From: Kordiimonas laminariae
GTDB lineage: Bacteria > Pseudomonadota > Alphaproteobacteria > Sphingomonadales > Kordiimonadaceae
Direction: 5' to 3'
Length of the DNA stretch: 64,000 nt
NCBI RefSeq assembly: GCF_023008165.1
Contig: NZ_JAKQZA010000003.1
Coordinates: 124,001-188,000 of the forward strand
Numbering within the stretch: the first letter of the stretch is position 1; each line of letters opens with the position of its first letter. The position numbers were made by a program, and so were the translations under genes. This document shows, piece by piece, positions 39,701 through 48,677 of this stretch. The notes below the pieces were generated by a model. The model did no database searches. It was not told where the DNA came from and was given only the letters and a program-made list of their open reading frames with translations.

Positions 39701-41632
39701 CTATCCAACAAATGCTTTTTTATCTTTAAGTTCCGTAATCATTCGCCTCAAATACGTTTCAGCTTCTTTATCACCTTTCACCAAACGCATAGTTACTTCA
39801 GCTTGATTGATAGCCTCATCCACTTGCTTATTCCCCGCAAATGCTTTGGTTAATAAAAAAGAGTATCTAGGCGATTGCGGTAACATCTCTACTGTCCGTT
39901 CAAGTGTCCTAACTGCTTCACGGTAATTCTCCAGTTCAAGATAGCTCTCACCAAGCATGCCCTGGACTTGAGGATCACCTGATGCGCGCTCTATCAACTC
40001 AACCAGATCCCGATTTGCGTCGGCGTACCTACGCATGGCCATGTAGGCAGAAGCCCTATTTTTAACAGCTGAATCATACTTTGGATTCAGCGCTAAAGCG
40101 GTTCCATAATGTACTACAGCTTGTTGGTACCTTCCCCGACGATGTTCAATTGTACCCGCAAGGTTATGAATAGCTATATTCTCAGGATCTTTCTCTTTCA
40201 GCAGCTCTAACGTTGCAGATGCGTCATTCAAAGACCCTACTTCCATCTGCATATTAGCCAGTGTTAACAATTGCTTGCTCTCTGCTACACCTGATTTCAT
40301 CAAATCTTGTAAAATACCAATCGCCTTGGAAGCATTACCGGCTATAAACTCGGCCATCGACTGGCTTTCAATCATTGAACGATAAAGCCTCTTTTTATCT
40401 TCCTCCAAGGGGATACCTTGTTCTGTAATCCGTGAAAAATAATCAGCAGATTCTTCAAGTTTTCCTTCTTGAGCAAGTGCAACAGCAATCTGCATATTCG
40501 CCATATCATCGTTGGTATTCGACTTAGTTAAATAAGCCAGAACCTCCATTGCTTCCTCATTCTTATTAGTTTGTATGAGGCTGTCCGCCAAAGCACGGCG
40601 AATAACCGTATCATTTGGTGTAACTTGAATAATGCTTCTGAGGAGCGCGTTAGCAACATCATATTTACCAACTTTATACAATACATAAGCATAAAGACGC
40701 TTAGCTGGAAGGTAGGAGTTTCGAAGCTCATTAAGCCTCACGAGAATTTTCTCAGCTTCTTCATATTCTTCAGCTTGAGTAGCTAATGCCGCAGAATAAT
40801 AAAGTGCCATTGTATTGCCAGGAATTACCTGTGAAATCACATCAAGTAATTTTTCGACTTCTTCAAAGTTTTGCAGATCTAGATATACTCCTGCTAGCTC
40901 AATTAAAGCCGTATAGTATCTGGGGTTTTCATCTAATATTTCACTAAGAATTTTCTCAGCTTCTTCTTGCTGCCCCATATATCGTTTCACAGCACCAAGT
41001 ATATACTGAGCAGTTAAATCATTGGGGTTCTTCTCATTAGCAAGTAGAGCAAACTTTTCCGCTTCGGCCAAATTCCCAAGGTGTAATTCCATGAAAGCTA
41101 AAGCATTATCGGGTAAGTTGCTTTCTGGCTTAATTTCCGCAGCTATGGAAAACAACTTCCTTGCTTCTTCAAAGCGCTCACGTTTTTGTGCAACATCACC
41201 TTTCAACAGGATTGCTTCAAATCCTTCATCCCCCTGTAAAGAAACAAGGGCCAACTCTCTTTCTGCTTTAGAAAATTCCTCACCTAACAAATAGGCCTTT
41301 GCAAGTAAGAGTGCAGATTTACTTCTGGAAAGACCATGGCGGCGCGCTTGTTCTACTGCAACAGCAGCCGCGACACCCTGCCCATTTTTCAAATAGAGTT
41401 CTGCTAATTTCATCAGTTCAGCAGATGTCGCCAGCCCCAACTGCGAACGCGCGGTAAGTATCTCTATCGCTTTAATCGAATCACCAGCGTCAATGACTTG
41501 TTCAATCGCAACCAAATCATAGTCTCTAGGATCTACACTCGTAGAATCTTTATTTCCCTCTTCAATAGAAGAATCACAAGACACTAAAATTACAGCACTT
41601 GCCAGTACAGTGAACAAACTATTACGTTTCAA
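39701..41632 (-). CDS. TPR-repeat lipoprotein next to a PEP-CTERM gene
   Basis: This 643-residue protein has a lipoprotein signal (start MKRNSLFTVLASAVILVSCD, lipobox VSC near residue 19). About fifteen tetratricopeptide repeats follow over most of the length, with motifs like AEKFALLANEKNPNDLTAQY. The TTG at 41632 is preferred because GGGGAG lies 7 nt before it. Upstream frame extensions lack both a signal and a ribosome site. The neighbour divergent to it encodes a PEP-CTERM protein, and PEP-CTERM systems are known to include TPR lipoproteins (PrsT type). A role in surface-protein or exopolysaccharide export is therefore possible but inferred. Confidence 0.82.
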   Translation of the reverse strand: MKRNSLFTVLASAVILVSCDSSIEEGNKDSTSVDPRDYDLVAIEQVIDAGDSIKAIEILTARSQLGLATSAELMKLAELYLKNGQGVAAAVAVEQARRHGLSRSKSALLLAKAYLLGEEFSKAERELALVSLQGDEGFEAILLKGDVAQKRERFEEARKLFSIAAEIKPESNLPDNALAFMELHLGNLAEAEKFALLANEKNPNDLTAQYILGAVKRYMGQQEEAEKILSEILDENPRYYTALIELAGVYLDLQNFEEVEKLLDVISQVIPGNTMALYYSAALATQAEEYEEAEKILVRLNELRNSYLPAKRLYAYVLYKVGKYDVANALLRSIIQVTPNDTVIRRALADSLIQTNKNEEAMEVLAYLTKSNTNDDMANMQIAVALAQEGKLEESADYFSRITEQGIPLEEDKKRLYRSMIESQSMAEFIAGNASKAIGILQDLMKSGVAESKQLLTLANMQMEVGSLNDASATLELLKEKDPENIAIHNLAGTIEHRRGRYQQAVVHYGTALALNPKYDSAVKNRASAYMAMRRYADANRDLVELIERASGDPQVQGMLGESYLELENYREAVRTLERTVEMLPQSPRYSFLLTKAFAGNKQVDEAINQAEVTMRLVKGDKEAETYLRRMITELKDKKAFVG

Positions 41633-41817
41633 GTACTTACTCCCCACAGTAATCAAAATCTCAAAATAAACAGCTTTTATTGTTTCTATCCACAACCCCA
41701 ATCATAGACGAAACTACACAATACTCTTTTTGCTGGAATTTATTTGTAAAATGTAATATGGAAACAATCAAAGTATTAATAGTTTTTCTAAAATTTTAAA
41801 TACTGATGGGGATCATC

Positions 41818-42423
41818 ATGAAAGTGTTACGTTCATTTGCAGCTGCATGCAGTTTAGCTGTATCTTCTATTATTATAACTGTAGGTGCGCATGCACAGGT
41901 TCCTGGCGTTTTTGAAGCAAACGTAGGCAACTATGCACCCGTGGCACTCGGAAGTGATGTAACACTGAATGCATGTAACTCTGCTTTTAACGTGAGTGGC
42001 ACTGCAGATTCATATTCAGTGTGTGATATTGTTGAAGAAGCAACCATCACTTACTCTTGGTTAATTCGAAATACTACAACAGGTACCCTTAGCTTCATTG
42101 TGAATGCACCTGGTACACTAGGAAGTAACTTTGTTCTTTCGACAGGTAGTGTAGGGGATTTCATTCAAACAGCCGGCACATATGAATTGGCGCTTAACGT
42201 TGTTGGAAGCTTGTCACCTTTTAACATTGCTACAACAGGTGGAAACCTGCTTGGGGAATATGACTTTAACGACCCATTCAACCCAGGTAATTCTTCGTCT
42301 ACAGGGTTTGTTGTTGCTCTTACGGTCACACCCGCTGCGGTTCCTGAGCCAGAAGGTTTACTACTACTGCTTCCTGCAATGCTTTACGCTGCAACACGCC
42401 GCAAGCGGAAGAAAACTCTCTAA
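41818..42423 (+). CDS. PEP-CTERM domain secreted protein
   Basis: This 201-residue protein has a signal peptide (to about residue 27, ending AHAQVPG). A middle region of beta-sandwich type contains two Cys pairs. The C-terminus is VPEPEGLLLLLPAMLYAA followed by basic TRRKRKK. That tail is the PEP-CTERM signal: PEP motif, hydrophobic helix and basic end, recognised by exosortase for surface sorting. No exosortase gene is in the window. The ATG at 41818 follows GGGG. A TPR lipoprotein gene is divergent. A terminator lies at 42447. Confidence 0.85.
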   Translation: MKVLRSFAAACSLAVSSIIITVGAHAQVPGVFEANVGNYAPVALGSDVTLNACNSAFNVSGTADSYSVCDIVEEATITYSWLIRNTTTGTLSFIVNAPGTLGSNFVLSTGSVGDFIQTAGTYELALNVVGSLSPFNIATTGGNLLGEYDFNDPFNPGNSSSTGFVVALTVTPAAVPEPEGLLLLLPAMLYAATRRKRKKTL

Positions 42424-42446
42424 GTTTTAGAGATATACAGAATTCT

Positions 42447-42479
42447 AAAAGCCTCTGCATATCATGCAGGAGGCTTTTT
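42447..42479. terminator. Bidirectional terminator
   Basis: AAAAGCCTCTGCAT and ATGCAGGAGGCTTTT pair around ATC with one bulged G. T-runs flank it on each strand. It serves the PEP-CTERM gene and apbE. Confidence 0.88.
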
Positions 42480-42481
42480 CT

Positions 42482-43339
42482 TTACGTGGCTAATTGAGAG
42501 ACACCAGCGGCTGAGAGTTTCACCGCCTTTGCACCAAACTGAGCAAGCATTTTTTCACTTTCGTGAGGCTGAAGGGCAGCAACTTTCGTAAGAGCATCCG
42601 CAACAGCGCAAGAACGCGCTCGTACCAGCAAACTCGCATCCAACCACTCACCAGAACTACGAAGTTGCCTTCGGCGGTAATCATAAAGCTTCGAACCTCC
42701 AAAATACGCTCCCAACCCAACAAGTGCAGCTTTATTTAGAGAAACAGGAATCACACTGGATTGCTGACATCCAGTTCGTACTTCAGGATTAAATTCCACT
42801 CGCCATTCACGTGAACCAAATGTCCTGATACAGCCACCTATATCAACCAACCCCGCATTCGCGCCCAGTTCTAAAAGAGCCTGTATGGCCAGATCAACGG
42901 CAAACCCTTTGCGAATACCATCCAACGATATACTGAGCGGCCTAAGAAGCCTTATCTGCCGGCGCTCTGATAGATCTATATCTGTCCATTCTGCCACCCC
43001 GTCAGTACCCGCAGCAGCCACATCAAATATCCCGTCTGTACGGTAAGAAATATCATTGGCTACCTGAAGCACATGCCGAAGCAAAGAAGGTACGGGAACA
43101 TATTCATCAAGCGATGTATGAGATATTTCCAAAAATCTCTGCCTCAAATGGGTTTGACTCGTAATTTCATCAAAGCGTTCAATGGTGTTAAAAACAGAAT
43201 CAATGATCCTGGATGCACACGCATTACCCTTCCCCACCACTGTTATCCGGGCTACTTTCCCGAACAATGGCCGAGATTTGGTTACCTGATTACAAACACA
43301 TTTTTGAGGGTTGGGCATAAGTGGTACCTTGTTTTTCAT
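42482..43339 (-). CDS. apbE: FAD:protein FMN transferase (ApbE family)
   Basis: This 285-residue protein has the ApbE features LSISLDGIRKGFAVDLAIQALLE near residue 135-160 (metal and FAD binding, the conserved KGFAVD) and DIGGCIRTFG near 170. ApbE flavinylates Thr in a motif of respiratory flavoproteins such as Nqr/Rnf-type subunits. The usual secretion signal is not clear, so it may act in the cytoplasm. A 9-1-9 palindrome just upstream (43357-43375) suggests iron control. The ATG at 43339 is the better start, though the ribosome site is weak. Confidence 0.82.
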   Translation of the reverse strand: MKNKVPLMPNPQKCVCNQVTKSRPLFGKVARITVVGKGNACASRIIDSVFNTIERFDEITSQTHLRQRFLEISHTSLDEYVPVPSLLRHVLQVANDISYRTDGIFDVAAAGTDGVAEWTDIDLSERRQIRLLRPLSISLDGIRKGFAVDLAIQALLELGANAGLVDIGGCIRTFGSREWRVEFNPEVRTGCQQSSVIPVSLNKAALVGLGAYFGGSKLYDYRRRQLRSSGEWLDASLLVRARSCAVADALTKVAALQPHESEKMLAQFGAKAVKLSAAGVSQLAT

Positions 43340-43356
43340 TATCACAAGAAAATGTT

Positions 43357-43375
43357 ATTAATAATCATTATTAAT
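43357..43375. promoter_or_regulatory. 19-bp Fur-like palindrome upstream of apbE
   Basis: The arms ATTAATAAT and ATTATTAAT are exact reverse complements around C. The 9-1-9 layout and AATAATCATTATT core resemble Fur boxes. It lies 18 bp upstream of the apbE start. Confidence 0.55.
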
Positions 43376-43474
43376 TGAAAGAATAATTTGTAACCTTCAA
43401 CAAAAGAAACATTCACTTCGGTGATGTTAAACGTGGTGATACAAATACCGGCATATCAAACAGAGGGGATCAGC

Positions 43475-44149
43475 ATGAGCTTACATATCGTAATTGGCAC
43501 TAAAACTTACAGCAGCTGGTCCCTAAGAGGGTGGTTAGCCGTAGCACACACAGGCCTTCCTTTCCGCGAAACAAAGCTTGCGCTGGATACAGAAGAATTC
43601 TACCGCGAAATCGAAGCCTTCAGCCCCACGAAATGCGTACCCGCTCTACAGGACGGAGATATTCAGGTATGGGATTCACTGGCGATCATCGACTATTGTG
43701 CGCACCTAACACCTGAGAAAAACTGGTGGCCTACTGATAAAGCGGCATATGCTAGAGCGCGTAGTATATGTGCTGAAATGCATTCAGGATTTATGGCTTT
43801 ACGTGGAGCCGCCCCGATGAACTTCCGAGGTAGCTGGAAGGATCTGATACTTTCTGAAGCTGTACAGAAAGACGTGAACCGTATTGACCAAATCTGGCAA
43901 GAGTGCCGGGAAGGTTTTGGTCAAGCCGGTGCATTTTTGTTCGGGGAATTTGGAGCAGCGGATATGATGTATGCCCCTGTTGCTAGCCGCTTCCGAACAT
44001 ACGGTATTCAATTAAGCCCAATCTCTCAGGCTTATGTAGATAGTATTCTCAATCATCCACTTTTATTGCGGTGGCAGGAAGATGCAGCCACGGAAACTCA
44101 GATTGTTGCACAGGACGAAATCCCTGCTGACGCAACTCAACTTGGCTGA
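43475..44149 (+). CDS. Glutathione S-transferase family protein
   Basis: This 224-residue protein has a thioredoxin-like N-terminal domain (MSLHIVIGTKTYSSWSLRGW, with Ser near residue 12-13 as the probable catalytic or glutathione-contact residue) and a helical C-terminal domain. The sequence FSPTKCVPALQDGDIQVWDS near 48-68 carries the cis-Pro and glutathione-binding loop. The ATG at 43475 follows GAGGGG. The exact substrate is unknown. A second GST gene lies at 57693. Confidence 0.88.
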   Translation: MSLHIVIGTKTYSSWSLRGWLAVAHTGLPFRETKLALDTEEFYREIEAFSPTKCVPALQDGDIQVWDSLAIIDYCAHLTPEKNWWPTDKAAYARARSICAEMHSGFMALRGAAPMNFRGSWKDLILSEAVQKDVNRIDQIWQECREGFGQAGAFLFGEFGAADMMYAPVASRFRTYGIQLSPISQAYVDSILNHPLLLRWQEDAATETQIVAQDEIPADATQLG

Positions 44150-44162
44150 ATTTGCGATTTTA

Positions 44163-44176
44163 TGTCCTTTAGGACA
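44163..44176. promoter_or_regulatory. Short palindrome upstream of the GlxA-type regulator
   Basis: TGTCCT and AGGACA form an exact inverted repeat around TT. It lies just after the gst stop. Possible operator, weak evidence. Confidence 0.35.
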
Positions 44177-44192
44177 CAAATAAATAGATATA

Positions 44193-44223
44193 CTCTGACC
44201 TCAATGAAATTAAGAGGTCAGAG
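44193..44223 (+). promoter_or_regulatory. 10-bp inverted repeat covering the ribosome site of the GlxA-type regulator
   Basis: CTCTGACCTC (44193-44202) and GAGGTCAGAG (44214-44223) are exact reverse complements with an 11-nt loop. GAGG within the second arm is the likely Shine-Dalgarno of the gene at 44229, so the mRNA hairpin would hide it. A DNA operator is an alternative. Confidence 0.65.
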
Positions 44224-44228
44224 CTACA

Positions 44229-45242
44229 ATGCGCCAACCACACACCATCGCTGTTATTCTATTTGAAAACCTGATGCCGCTCGATGTTGTGGGGCCAACA
44301 GATGCCTTTATGGTTGCTAACTATTACTGGCATCGCGAACAAACGAATTCTTCTGACGACCAGTTTTACAAATATGAGTTCGTTAGCGCGGCCGAAGAAA
44401 CCATTACTTGCCTCTCAGGCCTTCAGCTACACACCACTAAGACAATCACAAACCAATCACCCGATGCGTTTGACACTATCCTTGTCCCAGGCGGGAATGG
44501 TGTATTCACCGCTCTTGAAAACACAGCTCTTATTAAATGGCTCTCTATGTGCCAACAGAAGCAGCGAATTATGTCTGTTTGCTCTGGTTCTATCCTTCTT
44601 GGTGAAGCCGGGCTTCTAAACGGTAAAACGGCCTGCTCGCACTGGATCACATGCGATTATCTCAGAGATCACTATCCCGAAGTAAACGTAAACCCAGATG
44701 CACTTTATATGTTTGATGGGAATGTCATTACCTCCGCAGGCGTTACTGCAGGTATCGACATGGCACTTGCTATCATTGAAAAAGACCTAGGCTACGAAAT
44801 TGCCTTAGCCACCGCCCGGCGTTTAGTGATGCACCTCAAGCGTAGCGGTAATCAAAGCCAATTCAGCTGGCCAATGAAGATGCAGTATAAGCCGCAAAGC
44901 AAACGCATTCAGTCCGTCGTACATAAAATACTTTCTGAACTTCAGACAGAGCTTGGTGTTGATGCCTTGGCTGAACATGCTGGCATGAGCACGAGAAATT
45001 TCAGCCGTTTATTCAAGCAGCAAATTGGTGAAACGCCTGCCAAATTTGTGGAAAAATCTCGCCTTGAATATAGCCGTATCGTGCTTGAGGAAAACCAAAA
45101 GGCGAGCCTTCAAAGCATAGCTACCGTTTCCGGCTTTTCCTCTGGCGAACAATTTTCCCGATCTTTCGAACGCATCTATGGCCTTCATCCAAAGGATTAT
45201 AGTGCCCAGTTCAAACTTCAACAGGAAAGTATCTCCTCATGA
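44229..45242 (+). CDS. GlxA family transcriptional regulator (DJ-1/PfpI plus AraC domains)
   Basis: This 337-residue protein has an N-terminal DJ-1/PfpI-like domain, residues about 5-200 (VPGGNGVF near 92, the nucleophile-elbow-like MSVCSGSILLGEAGLL near 116). A C-terminal AraC-type DNA-binding domain spans about 235-330 with LAEHAGMSTRNFSRLFKQQ and FSSGEQFSRSFERIYG. Regulators of this type control, for example, aldehyde or amine metabolism. The next gene is a stand-alone DJ-1/PfpI protein overlapping by 4 nt (ATGA), so they are translated together. Confidence 0.93.
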   Translation: MRQPHTIAVILFENLMPLDVVGPTDAFMVANYYWHREQTNSSDDQFYKYEFVSAAEETITCLSGLQLHTTKTITNQSPDAFDTILVPGGNGVFTALENTALIKWLSMCQQKQRIMSVCSGSILLGEAGLLNGKTACSHWITCDYLRDHYPEVNVNPDALYMFDGNVITSAGVTAGIDMALAIIEKDLGYEIALATARRLVMHLKRSGNQSQFSWPMKMQYKPQSKRIQSVVHKILSELQTELGVDALAEHAGMSTRNFSRLFKQQIGETPAKFVEKSRLEYSRIVLEENQKASLQSIATVSGFSSGEQFSRSFERIYGLHPKDYSAQFKLQQESISS

Positions 45243-45901
45243 AAATAGCGATTTTACTTTATCCGAACTTCACAGCGCTTGATGCTATTGGCCCCTATGA
45301 AATGCTGGCGCATGGCCCGATGGTAGACCTTCAGTTTGTTGCAAAAAAGAAAGAGATCATTTCCTCGGAGACCGGATTTTTGAATATACAGGCTACTGCA
45401 AGTTTTGATGAAATAGAACACGCTGATATTCTTGTAATACCCGGAGGGCCAGGTGAGGCAGCGGCAGCCCGTGATAGTGAAACCATTGCCTGGATAAAAA
45501 AAATCCACAAAACAACCCGTTTCACAACAAGCGTTTGCACGGGCTCTATCATCCTTGGCGCAGCAGGCCTTCTCAATGGCTTGAATGCGACCACCCACTG
45601 GGCGGCAGCCAAGCATCTTGAGCAGTTTGGTGCCACATATCAGGCGGAACGCTGGGTGCAAGAAGGTAAAATCATAACTGCAGCAGGTGTATCAGCTGGA
45701 ATTGATATGGCCCTTTATATGGTCGGCGAAATCATGGGACCTGACGCTGCTCAAATGATACAGCTATCAACCGAGTATGACCCAGCCCCGCCATATGATG
45801 CCGGGTCACTAGCCAAAGCACCTCCCCATATTAGTGCAGCAATGACACAGCATTTCAGCGCATCAATGGAACAGAGAAATCGAGGATTAAACTCAAACTA
45901 A
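45239..45901 (+). CDS. DJ-1/PfpI family protein
   Basis: This 220-residue protein is a single DJ-1/PfpI domain with the nucleophile region TTSVCTGSIILGAAGLLNG near residue 98, Cys in the place of the elbow, and VIPGGPGEAAAARD near 64. Members include isonitrile hydratase-like and protease- or glyoxalase-like enzymes. The activity here is not known. It overlaps the regulator by 4 nt, suggesting the regulator controls this gene's substrate use. Confidence 0.9.
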   Translation: MKIAILLYPNFTALDAIGPYEMLAHGPMVDLQFVAKKKEIISSETGFLNIQATASFDEIEHADILVIPGGPGEAAAARDSETIAWIKKIHKTTRFTTSVCTGSIILGAAGLLNGLNATTHWAAAKHLEQFGATYQAERWVQEGKIITAAGVSAGIDMALYMVGEIMGPDAAQMIQLSTEYDPAPPYDAGSLAKAPPHISAAMTQHFSASMEQRNRGLNSN

Positions 45902-45965
45902 ACTTTTGCTTAATTTATAAATATGATCAAAGCCTGTACATAGTAACTTCACGGAGGGAGTTACT

Positions 45966-46466
45966 ATGAAACTTAAAACACTATGCCTTTCAGTTGCTGT
46001 AACTTTTGCAGCAACTGTGTCTGCTGCAGCTTTTGACGGCACTTTTTATCTGGTGCGGCATGCTGAAAAACAAGCAGACCATAACCCACCACTTACAGAA
46101 GCCGGTGTTAAACGCGCTGAAGCTATTGCTGAAAAACTAAAAGGCAAAAAGCTAAACGCAGTTTATTCAACAGATTATACGCGCACGCTGCAAACAGCTG
46201 AACCAACAGCAAAGCAGCACAAGCTCGACGTTACAAAATATGATCCGCGCAAGCTGAAGGATTTTGCAACAGAACTAAAGAACCTAGAAGGCACATATCT
46301 GGTTGTTGGTCACAGTAACACAACACCCTATCTAGCATCGCTCTTGATCGGCGAGAAACTGCCTATGCTCAATGAAAAGCAATATGATCGAGTTTATATC
46401 GTACATATAGATAATGACGGTAAAGCCTCGCTCAGCATGGATTATACTGAGCCAAGAACTGAGTAA
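45966..46466 (+). CDS. Exported histidine phosphatase family protein
   Basis: This 166-residue protein has a signal peptide (to about residue 22, ending SAAAF). The phosphatase motif is FYLVRHAEKQ near residues 27-36, where the His takes the phosphate, and the second His is in VVGHSNTTPY near 118. The Arg of YTRTLQTAEP near 76 is also conserved. It is a small RHG-type phosphatase of the SixA/PhoE class in the periplasm. Substrate unknown. AGGGAG precedes the ATG. It is convergent with tlpA. Confidence 0.9.
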   Translation: MKLKTLCLSVAVTFAATVSAAAFDGTFYLVRHAEKQADHNPPLTEAGVKRAEAIAEKLKGKKLNAVYSTDYTRTLQTAEPTAKQHKLDVTKYDPRKLKDFATELKNLEGTYLVVGHSNTTPYLASLLIGEKLPMLNEKQYDRVYIVHIDNDGKASLSMDYTEPRTE

Positions 46467-47048
46467 TTAAAGTTTACCTTCTTTTAGAGCAGTGAATAGC
46501 TCAAGAGCTTCTGGTGCATCCCACTTAAGCGGCCCGAGATAAAAAGCTCTGATATTACCTGCCTTGTCTACAACGAAACTTGTTGGCAAGGCACCTTCTG
46601 CCAGGTCAAACATAGTTTTCATGGTTGGGTCGGCATACAGGTTCAAACCTTCAACATCCCATTCTTTCAGAGTCTCTTCGGCTTCCGCAATACCGCCCCG
46701 ATTGGCGTTAATCGCCACCACCTCAAACTGTTCATCACCCAGTATTTTCTCAAGATGCGCCAATTCTTTCATCTCAGCCCGACAAGGTGCACACCAAGGA
46801 GCCCAAAGATTGATAAGCATTGCTTTACCTTTAAGCTCTTTTAAAGCAACCGGCGAGCCATCAGCACGCATAATAATATGGCTCGATAAGGTTTGTGGTT
46901 CCTCAGGCAAGGAAAGCTTGGCCATTTCACCTTTTAAATAAGAATTTATATTACCATCCGGCGTTGCAGGGGCACGGAACAGGCTATAAGCTGCCACGCC
47001 CAGAAGGGTTATTAGAATAACTGGTAAAATAATGGCCTTCTTGGACAT
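46467..47048 (-). CDS. TlpA family thiol-disulfide oxidoreductase
   Basis: This 193-residue protein has an N-terminal membrane anchor (residues about 5-24) and a thioredoxin-like domain with WAPWCAPCRAEM near residue 91 (CxxC) and EGALPTSFVVDKAGNIRAF near 153-171 (cis-Pro). TlpA-type proteins reduce periplasmic proteins, often for cytochrome c or copper-site maturation. It is divergent from argH. The gene stops directly after the phosphatase gene stop. Confidence 0.9.
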   Translation of the reverse strand: MSKKAIILPVILITLLGVAAYSLFRAPATPDGNINSYLKGEMAKLSLPEEPQTLSSHIIMRADGSPVALKELKGKAMLINLWAPWCAPCRAEMKELAHLEKILGDEQFEVVAINANRGGIAEAEETLKEWDVEGLNLYADPTMKTMFDLAEGALPTSFVVDKAGNIRAFYLGPLKWDAPEALELFTALKEGKL

Positions 47049-47102
47049 TCTTATCTCCGATCAGAATGGTAACTGAGTAGCGAAGAAAATAAGGATACTG
47101 CC

Positions 47103-48554
47103 GTGAAAGGCAAGGATACAAACGATCAAAACTCTGCGATGGAGCAGAAAAAGCACACATCTGGCGATGGCCAAAGCATGTGGGGTGGTCGCTTCGGTGG
47201 CGGACCATCTGCAATTATGCAGGAAATCAACGAATCCATCAGTTTTGATCGACGATTGTACCGAGAAGATATCGCTGGCTCAAAAGCCCATTCTGATATG
47301 CTTGCCAAACAAGGCATTATCACGGCAGAAGACCGTGACGCTATCCACAAAGGCCTTGATCAGGTTGAACGCGAAATCGAAGCAGGACACATGACATTTG
47401 ATCCTGCTCTCGAAGATATTCACATGCATGTGGAAAGCCGTCTCCGCGAGCTTGTGGGTGATGCAGGTGCACGACTTCACACAGGCCGTTCGAGGAATGA
47501 CCAAGTAGCAACAGATTTCCGCCTTTGGTCCCGTAAAGCGATTGATGAGTTAGACACTGCTTATACTGCATTGATTAACGCAACCCTTGATCAGGCAGAA
47601 AAGTATGCAGATGCTGTAATGCCTGGGTTTACCCATCTGCAAACTGCTCAGCCAGTAACCCTAGGCCACCACCTAATGGCATATTATGAAATGTTCAGCC
47701 GTGACCGCTCACGCCTACAGGACTGCCGCAAACGACTTAATGAAAACCCATTAGGTGCTGCTGCTCTTGCAGGGACCAGCTTCCCGTTAGATCGCCATAT
47801 GACATCAGACGCACTTGGTTTTGACCGTCCAATGGCTAATTCACTCGACGCGGTTTCCGCCCGGGATTTTGCAATTGAACTTTTATCCGTCATGTCAATT
47901 GGCTCTGTTCATCTATCTCGTTTCGCAGACGAAATAGTACTGTGGGCCACATCAGCCTTTAACTTCCTAGAGCTATCTGATGGTTTCTCAACAGGCTCTT
48001 CCATTATGCCACAAAAACGAAACCCAGATGCAGCGGAACTAATCCGCGCAAAAGTGGGGCGCATTATGGGAGCACAAAACGGTTTAATGGTAGTGATGAA
48101 GGGTCTCCCCCTCGCTTATTCCAAGGATATGCAGGAAGACAAGGAACCTGTCTTTAAGGCAGTAGATGATTTTGCACTCTGTCTAGCCGCCATGACAGGC
48201 ATGATGGAAGATCTGAAACCAAATACCAAAGCAATGCATCATGCCGCGGGGCAAGGCTTCTCAACGGCAACAGACATTGCTGATTGGCTCGTGAGAGTAC
48301 TAGGCCTGCCATTTAGAGATGCACATCACGTCACTGGCGCAATTGTGAAAGAAGCTGAAACCAGAAATGTGTATCTTTCTGATCTGCCTCTTGATGCCAT
48401 GCAGGCTGTAGAACCACGAATTACAGAAAGCATCTATGATGTCCTTTCTGTCGAAGCTTCGGTAAACAGTCGCACGTCATTCGGGGGAACATCCCCTGAA
48501 AATGTAAAGAATGCTGTTAACGCTGCGCGTGAAGCGCTTAAAGAAAGTAACTAA
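47103..48554 (+). CDS. argH: Argininosuccinate lyase
   Basis: This 483-residue enzyme of the fumarase/aspartase fold splits argininosuccinate to arginine and fumarate. The signature [23 protein letters not shown] near residues 298-320 is intact, as are [17 protein letters not shown] near 126-142 and [17 protein letters not shown] near 175. The GTG at 47103 follows AAGGA. The first 25 residues are an extension beyond the usual start, and an alternative is the internal ATG at 47142. It begins the argH-lptM-lysA operon. Confidence 0.95.
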   Translation: MKGKDTNDQNSAMEQKKHTSGDGQSMWGGRFGGGPSAIMQEINESISFDRRLYREDIAGSKAHSDMLAKQGIITAEDRDAIHKGLDQVEREIEAGHMTFDPALEDIHMHVESRLRELVGDAGARLHTGRSRNDQVATDFRLWSRKAIDELDTAYTALINATLDQAEKYADAVMPGFTHLQTAQPVTLGHHLMAYYEMFSRDRSRLQDCRKRLNENPLGAAALAGTSFPLDRHMTSDALGFDRPMANSLDAVSARDFAIELLSVMSIGSVHLSRFADEIVLWATSAFNFLELSDGFSTGSSIMPQKRNPDAAELIRAKVGRIMGAQNGLMVVMKGLPLAYSKDMQEDKEPVFKAVDDFALCLAAMTGMMEDLKPNTKAMHHAAGQGFSTATDIADWLVRVLGLPFRDAHHVTGAIVKEAETRNVYLSDLPLDAMQAVEPRITESIYDVLSVEASVNSRTSFGGTSPENVKNAVNAAREALKESN

Positions 48555-48556
48555 TC

Positions 48557-48676
48557 ATGAAAAAAACACTGACATTTGCTTTCATTATTGCCGCGGCAAT
48601 AGGTGTAACCGCATGTGGTAAAAAAGGCGATGTAAACCCGCCTAAACCAAAAACAAATTCTGTATCGGTGAACTAA
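48557..48676 (+). CDS. lptM: Small LptM-like lipoprotein
   Basis: This 39-residue protein, MKKTLTFAFIIAAAIGVTAC then GKKGDVNPPKPKTNSVSVN, is too short for usual gene calling. The lipobox is GVTAC with Cys20, followed by the GKKG motif typical of LptM/YifL lipoproteins. These help mature the LPS translocon LptD/LptE. The argH-lptM-lysA order is well known in proteobacteria and supports the call. Starts 2 nt after the argH stop, and lysA starts 1 nt after it. Confidence 0.88.
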   Translation: MKKTLTFAFIIAAAIGVTACGKKGDVNPPKPKTNSVSVN

Positions 48677-48677
48677 T

